Below are positions 21,179 through 29,752 of a DNA stretch of 64,000 nucleotides, piece after piece. The notes beneath the pieces are model-generated. The model saw only the letters and a program-made list of their open reading frames with translations. It did no database searches and had not been told where the DNA came from. Position 1 is the first letter of the stretch. The number at the start of each line of letters is the position of its first letter. A program made the position numbers and the translations under genes. The stretch comes from Larix kaempferi (lineage: Eukaryota > Streptophyta > Pinopsida > Pinales > Pinaceae): the NCBI GenBank assembly GCA_027924585.1, contig BSBM01000047.1, positions 25,798,501 through 25,862,500 of the forward strand, read 5' to 3'.

Positions 21179-22966
21179 TGTAGTGCCCATAGACTACTAT
21201 AGACATTGAGGGCACCTGCTGAGTCACCTGACTGTTTGAAACATTAATAAAATAACCCTATGATTTTATTTTGAGTATATTTATGATTACGATTGATTGA
21301 TATATGTGCATTTGGGTAGTTATTGTGAATGGACAATTTCATGTTGTTTAACGATTAACTTTGATATGAAAACTATACATATGAATGATGCTTAACGACT
21401 AGCTGTGCAATTGATTATGTGATTAGACGAAAGAGTAATGATTAAGTAAATTATAGATGCTTAATGGAGCAACAGATTTATAAACCAAATTGTGATTATT
21501 GAGGACAGTGCTATTAATTTACGTTTGTGAGAAATGTGTGTAGCGACAGGTGAAACGGTTCACCTACGGACACACAAAGGAATATGAAGGGTCGTAGAGT
21601 ACGAGTAAATCACACACAGGGAGAGCGACGACGATGTCGACTTCCGACGGAATACCACGCTTGAGCAGATAAGCACTGATCCGCTTGCTCAAGAGGAAAG
21701 CGTGAGGGCGTACGAGGTGGGCCACGACGGAGCTGGTCAAGTACGAGTTGGGGGGCGCGCAGTGAGAACGGACTCACTCCTCAACGCCATTAGTCCCTAA
21801 TAGCGTGTAGACGGAGGATGGAAGGTAACGGCTCCTGAAATCCCTACATGAAGTTCCCGCAAGTCAAAACGGAAGGATGATGGTAGAAGGGCCCGACGGT
21901 GCTGTACCCTGCCGAGAACGGAAAGAGTGAATGCAAGGACCCAATGATGTGGTGCCTTGCCGAGGAATGGAAACTATGGATGACTGGACTCGATGGAGTG
22001 GTGCCATGTCAGAGAAATTAAATTAAGGAACAAGGAGGCCCAACGACGCAACACCGGGTCCCTAGTAAAAGTTGATTACTAAACTTAACTGTGTTGAAAC
22101 GTATAATTTTGCACCTAGAACTTTACTTAGAAATGCATTTAAGTACTTTAGGCATTTGCACATAAATGATTACTTTGGCATTTAAATAATATTAAGTGTT
22201 ATTTAGGCATTGCACATGAAAGGATATTCCTGATTACTTAAAAATATTATAAATATTTATTTAGGAGCAAAATGGAATCCTAGGCATGGACACTTAGTCA
22301 ACTCCACCTACACCACAAATCTAGGAGTTAAGTGAAATATCTAGGGGACAAACATGAGCAAACTTAGGGATGTTGGTGCATCTCTTAGAGAAACTGACAC
22401 TTGGATGGGTGAGTTATTTTTCATTAAAGAATTAATTAAATAATTATTTATGCATGAAGCGACATGTGTCACAGGGGATTTTCCTTTAAAAGGGAGACTT
22501 TGGGGATGGGTAAAGGACCCAGACCCTGGATGACTATCGTAATATTGAGTTACCTCATGACTTGCTGCTATTAAGGGTTTGGCTGGAAATCTTGGTGGGG
22601 GGGAATCCCAAACTGGGTTTCATGATTTTTTTTTGTGTGTGTGAGCTCTACGACCCAAAGCTCGGGGGAGGCCATGCGACTGAAAGCATGAGCCTATGGT
22701 TGGGTGGCGAAGCTAACGGTTGCTTCGCCAAGCTAACGGTTGCTTCGCCAATGGTTAAACGAGCTTTGCTGGAGGGATCCTACGGAAGACGAAGGCGACA
22801 ATGGACCAGCCGAATCGGGTTGACAGGTTAAAGTTTTGCTTATTTTTGTTAAGTTATTCACACTTTTTATTTTATTTTTCCAATAACTATGATGGCTAAT
22901 TTGTTTGTATGAAGTTGTTAAAGTTTCAGGTTTAGTTCAAGGGGACCCTAAAGGAGGGGCGCTACA
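21179..22966. mobile_element. solo LTR, 1788 bp, gypsy-size ends
   Basis: Begins TGTAGTGCCC and ends GGGGCGCTACA. The ends are inverted (TGTAGTGCC against TGTAGCGCC read from the other side) and the element is flanked by exact 5-bp direct repeats CTATG. There is no internal coding region, so it is what remains after recombination between two LTRs. The middle (21540-22080) is GC-rich with three related blocks around GGTGCYGTACCCTGCCGAGA. The orientation is not certain. Confidence 0.85.
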
Positions 22967-22971
22967 CTATG
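22967..22971. repeat. right target-site duplication of the solo LTR
   Basis: CTATG directly after the LTR end GGCGCTACA, matching 21174-21178. Confidence 0.85.
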
Positions 22972-23590
22972 CATGTTGTGCATTCAATTCCTGCAACCTA
23001 CTTTTCATGGTTTTTTTAGTTAGTCAACTCATTTTGTTTTTCCGATACAATTTAGACAAAAAGAGTTTATCTTAATTATGTCCCAATAGAATTTTAGAAC
23101 TTGCAAGGCCAGAGTTGAACTTAGTTTTCAATTTCTACGACGATAGAATTGATGGGAATTCCTAATGGTTTTGCATTGAACAAATCTCTAGACGTATACC
23201 ATGATGATTCTGCTACCCCTATATCAACTAATCCCATCGATGAGCTTTCCTTTTTGAAGTTTCACGTCTCATGGTTTATTACCCATTGTTAGAGCCTTCT
23301 TGATAATGGCCTTGAGTGAACTTTGTGCCTTATGGATTTTGGTAACACCTAGATGCCACGTGGCCTACCTGGTCCACTTCTTCCTTTTCTTTGCTATTAC
23401 TTTAGTAGGGACTCGCTGCAAGGCAACTTCTCCCTTGTTTAAATATTCTCTCATATACATTTTATTTAAGTATTCTCCCCCATACATTGTAATGTTTATT
23501 CAGCTTGATTTCGTGAAGATGGCATTAGATTGTACTCTTTCATACTTTACTTTGATTAAAATAAAAATTTAATGATTAAAAATATCCATA
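22972..23590. other. non-coding stretch right of the solo LTR
   Basis: A 90-codon plus ORF at 23300-23572 is hydrophobic and without known motifs. The stretch 23120-23290 has the look of decayed retroelement coding sequence on the minus strand, but no motif is firm. Confidence 0.4.
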
Positions 23591-23604
23591 ATTTGGTGAG
23601 GAGA

Positions 23605-23692
23605 GTGACCGTTAAAAGTAAAATATTAAAATATTCTATATTATTATGTTCGTTAAAAGTAAAATATTAAAATATTCTATATTATTATGTCC
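23605..23692. repeat. tandem duplication of ~42 bp, AT-rich
   Basis: The string starting GTTAAAAGTAAAATATTAAA and running to ATTATTATGT occurs twice in direct succession, with one base different at the join (TTCG against TCCG). Confidence 0.8.
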
Positions 23693-23714
23693 GTAACATA
23701 TTGTGGCCATTTTG

Positions 23715-24290
23715 AACATATTAGTTCAATAGCACAAAATTCAAAAAATTAATTTTTCAATTTACAAAGTGAAACGTTGGTTGAACTAATATATTTGACT
23801 TGGTTTTTGGAGCGGGGAAACCAAAAGACATCTATCGTTGGTCCCTGCCCATTGATGTCCATGTATTAGATGGTCCGTAGCATAAAAAATTTCCATTTCA
23901 TAAATTTTACGAAAGTTTAACTTTATAAGGAGCTCATCAACTGCCTCGAAGTTTGGAGCGGAGTGTTTGGCTGGAATTTGTTCCTAGCTGACGTTACTGT
24001 CCGGCCGGGAGCGTTTAAGGAGCTGTGTGCGGGTCCGTGACGTCATGGATCCATTTTCCACATAATATTCCATTGACACAAAACTCAAAAATTAATTTTC
24101 CAATTCGCTAGGTAAAACTTTGGTTGATTTAATGGATTCTGGCCTCGACATTTGGAGCGGGGAATCGAGGCGACATCTGTCCGCCTGCCCCCTGGTTTTA
24201 CGTTGCATTAAAGGTTTTTATTTAAACTATGGTTTAAATGTTTTTTTTTTAAACGTATTTTCCGCCTACCCGCTAGTTGTACGCTGCATT
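23715..24290. repeat. diverged direct repeats upstream of the DGAT3-type fragment
   Basis: A block at about 23725-23870 (ACAAAATTCAAAAAATTAAT, then TTTGGAGCGGGGAA) returns at about 24075-24210 with the same order of words (ACAAAACTCAAAAATTAATT, TTTGGAGCGGGGAA, CGACATCTGTCCGCC). A shorter repeat, TTTTACGTTGCATTAAA / TTGTACGCTGCATTAAA, follows at about 24195 and 24279. It may be old promoter or small transposon sequence. Confidence 0.6.
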
Positions 24291-24807
24291 AAATATGATC
24301 TTTGTATCATGTTTGTTGATGCTACAAACTGATGACAATTTTACTAGCCTCCAAAATGCGTGTTACGAAAATCTTTGTCGGTCAGCACGCCCTACAAGAC
24401 ATAATAACTGTGAATTGGGCACCATGGGAAATCAATCCCAGTTGAGCAATGTTGAGAATAAGAATGACGGAGGAGGCCTTGAAGTGGCGGCCATGCCCTA
24501 AACAAACATTAACCCCACACCATTACTAAAACAATCTGATGCTCCCACTGCGCTCTATCCGCTCTGCGATGACAACTTCACAGGCCTTCCATATTTTCGA
24601 GCGAGGAAAGTGTCTTAGAAACCAGGTAAGCATGCTGTCAAGTGCTTTTATATTGGTGCATTTAGTCCTTATTATATAGGACGTAATCATAATTTAAGTG
24701 TGCTTAAATTGGGTTTCGAAAACAGGTGGTCGACATGACTCTGCTCCGGTCAACACACCGAGTTGATAAGATTTTAGAGGCCCATGAGAAACACCCGTCC
24801 ATGTTCA

Positions 24808-24847
24808 TAGAAAGTCCTCCAAATGCATAGAAAGTCCTCCAAATGCA
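24808..24847. repeat. 20-bp exact tandem duplication
   Basis: CATAGAAAGTCCTCCAAATG occurs twice in a row. Twenty bases is not a multiple of three, so it also shifts the frame of any exon running through it. Confidence 0.9.
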
Positions 24848-25159
24848 GTGTAGCTTAATGGCGATGAAAAGGCTTTGCATGTTGAATTTGCAGAGGCTGA
24901 TGATAGAATGGGGTTGAATTCAGGGGTGGGAATTCCAGTGCAGGAGGCGAACAACGTGATAAAAGTTTGTATGAGTGGCCAGTGCAAGAAGTTGGGGTCT
25001 GAGATGTTGTTGGAAACGATTGAACAAAGAATCGTTAAATCAGGGATGGGTTGTCAGGTGGAGGTGGTGGGATAGAAGTGCATGGGAAAGAGCCGAAATG
25101 CCCCCAATATTCGAGTGCAAAAAGAGGAAGATGGCTTTCGTGGAGGCAAGGGAGCGGTG

Positions 25160-25214
25160 CATATGGGCGTCGACATTGGGGTTTCCGATTTGATTATTTC
25201 TCAGCACTTTGGGT
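25160..25214 (+). repeat. 55-bp direct repeat, left copy (DGAT3-type tail)
   Basis: Starts CATATGGGCGTCGACATTGG and ends CAGCACTTTGGGT. It aligns without gaps to 28606-28660 with six mismatches in 55. It encodes HMGVDIGVSDLIISQHFG and lies exactly at the left edge of the BTB-TAZ segment. Confidence 0.9.
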
Positions 25215-28200
25215 ACATATGATGGTGGCGTTATACCGGCTCATAGCAATGTGCTTGTAAGTCTTTATTTGCATGAGTTTTTTATTTTCATGTGACTTGA
25301 TTTCAAATCTTGCAATCTTCAAAGCCTTTGTTCGTGAAATGAAATCTGAAGCTTCTGAAAATTATGTGCTCTCGAACGCTAAATCAACAAATCCATGGAT
25401 TATTTATGGAATGATTGTTTTGAGGGTTTCAGATCATTACCTTTATCTGGGCCATAGATTTTGTAAAATCGTGATTTAAATACAACATTTTTTATATATT
25501 GATGTATTACCTCATGTACAGTGGATAAGCATTGCAAAGTTATTTTTCACTTCTGTATTTTATTTCCCATTTCTTTTCTCATGGTTTCTTGGATCAAGAT
25601 TCATGTAATCGAATAAAGATTTCTGATATAACAAAACCTTTTGTTCTTTCATACTTCCTAGCTTCACATAGGGCATTGCTTTTCCAGTGTTGAGGAACAT
25701 TTTGAAGCAACAAAGGTTGAAATCTGTGAAATCTCGCCTCCGTAGTTTTACCATTACAGTTTTTCCTTATGATGCATCTCGGGCTTTCATACGCTTCCTT
25801 TATTCATCCAGGTAATATTTACATACTAGAATTGAAAATCCCTAGCTTTAGTTAAAGTTATGAAGTTATGTTTTGTTTGTATTACATCAATATGAAAGAG
25901 TATACAATTTTATTAAAAATAAAAATAAAAACACCAAAAACCATTTGCTTTAGCGTGAATTCCCTCCTACATCCAGCGAGATTTGTACTTGTTGTGTTAT
26001 GCATTCCCTTCTAGGATGTTGTTTTATTAATTAAGAGAATAGCCCTGAATAGATGAATTAAGTTATACAATTTTCTGGAAATGAGAAATGTGAGGAAATG
26101 GATTTGGGCCTGAAATATAGGATACAGTGAGGGCAACCTCAATAGGAAACAATAGGGAGCAACAAAAACCCTAGGAAATTTCAAACTCCTTAAGAAAAAT
26201 AAAACCCTCGAAGAAGTTATAACTGTTGCTTCTGCTTTAAAAAATGCAAAGATAACTTAGGATCCCTCCACCCTAAGAAAACTTCCCTCTAGAAGAAATC
26301 TCAGGCTAAATTCCCCCATATAGTCAAAAATTTGTTGCTATTGTTTAGAAAGTGTTGTTGTCAAAATGAATATGGCCAACTGAAGTGAAAAATAATATCC
26401 CTTCAACCCTCAGTTCGTCTTTATTTACCCTCCCAATTTTCGTTTTATGGTTTCGATGCCATTGTGGAGGCTGCCACCAAACCCTTTTGTTAACTTTAAA
26501 AAAATGTTATGGGAGGTAGAAACTTTGAGCAGTTTTGTTTCCCATTTTTGGGTCCCAGTTGTTATGCAAAATCAGTTCAAGGTAGTTATCCTGTCTATGC
26601 CAAATAGCAGGTTGTTGGCATAGGCTATGCGGCATGCCAAACTCTGAGAGCAATCTATCTCTTATCCAAGAAGTTCCTTTTATTGAAAGCTACACAGGTA
26701 AGGCATCAGATTAACGAGCTTCTCTACTATTGAGTTACATGCCCCTTTTATTGAATTCACCCTTAATGATTCAGTGATGTGGATTTCTATCTCCAACACC
26801 CCTTTTTAAAACCACTTTTTGAGTCCAGTCTCCTAGCTACCTTGAGTCTCCCAAAATTTGGCTTTGGCCAACGTTCTGCCCTGCCACTGAGATACATGCC
26901 CCTTTTATGACATGTACCCTTAACAATTCAATCTAAAGGTGTGGAATCTGTGGTTTCTACCTCTCAACGTTCCCTCTTAGCCACCTCAAACCTCCCTGCT
27001 TTGATACCAGGATATTAATTGAACAGATATCCTACCCCTTGGCTGACAGGTTGCTCTACTACTAAGCTGGGTGCTCCTTTCATGACAGACACTCTCCAAA
27101 GGTGTGAATTGTTACTCCATCACCTCCCTCAAGCAACACTTTAGGTCAAGCCTCCTAGCCACCTGGATCCTACCTGCTCTGATACTAGGCCAGGAGTTGA
27201 GCACAGGGCATTACCTTAGCTGCTAGATTAGTCTGCCACTGAGCTACATGACCCTTTTATGATGGGCACATTTAACAGTTTGATCTAAACGTGTGAATTG
27301 TGACCTCCAATACTCATAACCCAAATCCAAATTTTCATATTCCCCCTTTTCTTTAGCAAATCACCCTAAGCCTTAATTGCACCTTCAAATGCAGACAGAT
27401 TATGCTCCTAGGAACATCAAACCTTAAACAATAGCAGCACCAAGATGGAGTTAATGGCCAGGAAATCTTTGTGTGCAAATCAATTGAAATGAATTTGTAT
27501 TTTAACCAAAATATTCTCTCTTTAACACAGACTGAGGATAATAATTACTGGTGTTGGATGGATTCCAAGTTTACTCAGGATTGTAAATGTGACTATAGAA
27601 AATTATGTCTGAACTGTTTTCTCCCTACTATAGTGGAATATCCCTATAATGGGGTTTTGTTCTTCATTAACAGTCTCCTCCTTCCTACCATACATATCCT
27701 TATCTGATTCATGCGATGCTGAAAAAACATAATTGATGTTCATAGGGTCTAGAGACCTTTTCAATAGATCTTAGGAGCATTGCAGTGGTGTTTCATAGTA
27801 GCCCTGTCACTCAATGGGATTCCTAAACTTAGTCAGGGTACTTTATCATTGGAAACAAGGGAAACGTTGCTCTTGCTCTGTCATTGATGCTATCTATCTT
27901 AGGAAGCAAATCAAACTTTAACATATTGATTGTTATGATTCAGGTATGAACAAGAATATATGAAGAAATATGCCCTCCATATATTGGTACTTTCGTATGT
28001 GTTTTTAGTACCAACCTTGAAACTGGTGTGCACACAAAATTTGGAGCATGGATTGCTCACAAAAGATAATTTTATCGATGTATTACAAATGGAAAGATTA
28101 TGTGATGCACCGTGCTTGAATCTGTTATGCATGCGCTTTATTGTGAAGAGCTTCAAAACTGTTGCCAAGTCAGAGGGATGGAAAGTGATGAGACAGTCCA

Positions 28201-28605
28201 ATCCTAAGCTAGAGCAAGAGCTTCTGGAATCTGTTGTTGAGGTTGGTTCTGTGAGTAGCTAAACCCACAAATAAAAGTGGATTGAAATGTATAATTAGAG
28301 AAGTATGAAACTTATTTCTGATTAATAATTTGGGTTTCCATTTTTACATTAACAGAGAAAGCAAGAGAGGCTTCGGAAGATAGAGGAGAAGAAGATATGC
28401 CTACAACTATACGATGCCATGGAAGCACTTGTTCACATATGCAGAGATGGCTGTCGAACAAAAGGGCCTCATGACAAGGATTTAGATGAAAACCAAGGGC
28501 CTTGCAATTTTCCTTCTTGCAAAGGGCTCGAATCCTTAGTCCGACATTTTGCTTCCTATAAAACTAGAGTCCCCGGTGGATGTGTACATTGCAAAAGAAT
28601 GTGGC
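25215..28605 (+). pseudogene. BTB-TAZ (BT) protein gene fragment with three introns
   Basis: Four exon pieces can be joined by consensus splice sites: 25215-25256 (TYDGGVIPAHSNVL, then GTAAGT), 25672-25811 (PVLRNILKQQRLKS ... AFIRFLYSSR, after ATAG and before GTAATA), 27944-28250 (MKKYALHILVLSYVFLVP, LEHGLLTKDNFIDVLQM, the BACK-like part) and 28356-28605 (RKQERLRKIEEKK, MEALVHICRDGC, CNFPSCKGLESLVRHF, VPGGCVHCKRMW: the TAZ zinc finger). BT proteins are land-plant scaffold and transcription-linked factors that bind CUL3, bromodomain proteins and calmodulin. The piece has no stops, but it lacks the start of the BTB domain and everything after KRMW, and the TAZ ligand Cys in the usual HFxxCKTR is Tyr (HFASYKTR). 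Both ends stop exactly at the 55-bp repeats. Confidence 0.85.
26690..27320 (-). repeat. tandem array of ~175-bp units with tRNA-like (SINE-like) head, inside a BT intron
   Basis: Four diverged units in plus coordinates start near 26690, 26870, 27040 and 27215. Each carries a word like CCACTGAGCTACATGCCCCT followed by TTTATGACAGGCAC, AATTTGATCTAAAGGTGTGA and CTAGCCACCT. On the minus strand the head reads GGGTCATGTAGCTCAGTGGC, which resembles a tRNA 5' half with a polymerase III box A. A clear box B was not found. The unit could be a SINE-derived satellite. Confidence 0.55.
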
Positions 28606-28660
28606 CATATGGGCATCGACATTGGGGATGCCGATTTGATTCCTGCTCAGCACTTTGGGT
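28606..28660 (+). repeat. 55-bp direct repeat, right copy (DGAT3-type tail)
   Basis: Starts CATATGGGCATCGACATTGG and ends CAGCACTTTGGGT, the second copy of 25160-25214. It begins one or two bases after the last BT codon (Trp of KRMW). In the DGAT3-type frame it reads HMGIDIGDADLIPAQHFG and runs on to a stop at 28678. Confidence 0.9.
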
Positions 28661-29500
28661 TGATTCTTGTCCCCTCCTAATGGTTGTATGTATTACTATC
28701 CCTCATCTCTAAATCTAAGATTTGGGAAGGCCAGATTGGTATTTGAACTTTGGAGGTGCCAAGGATTCTGGAGTTACTGTATCAAACCCTACATTTATTT
28801 TTTTATTTTTTAATATACTCTGATTTTGATTCTTGATGAGGGTGTAAAGGTCAACCAATTTGTTGGCCAGGGATAAATCAGTAATTGGCTAACAACAAAA
28901 TATTTAGATACCAATTCTTAAGAATTGATAAAATAAATGGCAAGTTCGCAGGTCACAGGTCAAGCCGTATTGATCTTAAAATAGCCTGTATGTTAATGGG
29001 AAGCTAAAATAGCTTTCTTCCTGAATTCAGTGACGCTACACATTTCGATTGTGCCATCTTATTTTTATCCATAATGTCGTCCCATTAGGTGATATGCATT
29101 CTACTGTAATTGAAATAACTGTTTTATAATAAAATTTAAATTTGTTTATTACACGTACAAGTAATATCATGGTATCTATACTGTAATTGAAATAACTATT
29201 TTATAATAAAATTTGTTTATACATGTACAAGTAATATCATGATATCTAATTCTTTATAATGATAGCTTCAAGAATCCATGTCGATTCTAGTTTCTTCCTT
29301 CGCAATATCGCGGCATCACTGTATTAATCTTTGTCTTAAAAGCCAAGATTTGACGAGACCTCGTTGTTAGAGTCTACACCTTCTTTGGTTTTGTCAATGG
29401 TAGAGTGCACCGTAGAGGTTATATTGCTATAATTTTAGAGTTGGAATCTTCATTTCATGCAAACTAAACTTTATTTATATTGGATGATTCGTAAAGTGCA
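28661..29500. other. non-coding stretch after the chimeric locus
   Basis: A stop in the DGAT3-type frame comes at 28678. Beyond it no ORF over 60 codons is seen. Two ~60-bp related blocks (ACTGTAATTGAAATAACT, TTATAATAAAATTT, TACAAGTAATATCATG) at about 29102-29174 and 29180-29242 form a short direct repeat. Confidence 0.5.
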
Positions 29501-29503
29501 GGG

Positions 29504-29752
29504 TTTTGAGGTTGTTTTGCTTGACCAAGCAACCATGGAGCACATAGTTTTGCCAGCTATTGGGGCACTGCAAACTAAAGACATTGAAAGAGAAAGGATT
29601 ACGTTGAGAACTAAATTACAAATTCTTTTGGTGAGGGATGTCAGTATGGTGGTCCTTGCATCTTATGATATGCAATCCCTTTTAGCTCCAAATGATCCAA
29701 TTCTTAAAAAATGTATCGACCCCATTGATGCTCTAAATGGTCTCAATCTGTA
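29504..29752 (+). other. exon-like ORF of unknown family (candidate terminal exon)
   Basis: After a good splice acceptor (AAAGTGCAG/G at 29503) an open frame of 82 codons runs to TAA at 29752. The translation is protein-like, with a hydrophobic/charged alternation suggestive of helices: GFEVVLLDQATMEHIVLPAI, ERERITLRTKLQILLV, MVVLASYDMQSLLAPNDPIL, ending DPIDALNGLNL. I do not recognise the family. It is not part of BT or the [2Fe-2S] domain. No upstream exon was found. Confidence 0.35.

Larger units (their letters stand above)
24424..25222 (+). pseudogene. thioredoxin-like [2Fe-2S] domain gene, DGAT3-type, broken
   Basis: The frame from about 24854 to the TGA at 25222 reads, apart from one TAG at 25073, as one domain: VIKVCMSGQCKKLGSEMLLE, CQVEVVG(stop)KCMGKSRNAPNIRV, VHMGVDIGVSDLIISQHFG. 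This is the pattern of thioredoxin-like [2Fe-2S] domains: two Cys spaced C-x4-C, then CxGxC before N-A-P. The second Cys of that last pair is Ser here, so a cluster ligand is lost. In plants this kind of domain ends the cytosolic diacylglycerol acyltransferase DGAT3, which is why I suggest that family. A possible first exon starts at the ATG 24424 with donor ACCAG/GTAAGC at 24625 and acceptor AACAG at 24725, but two stops break it. A 20-bp tandem duplication lies at 24808-24847. The BT fragment joins directly at its end. Confidence 0.6.
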
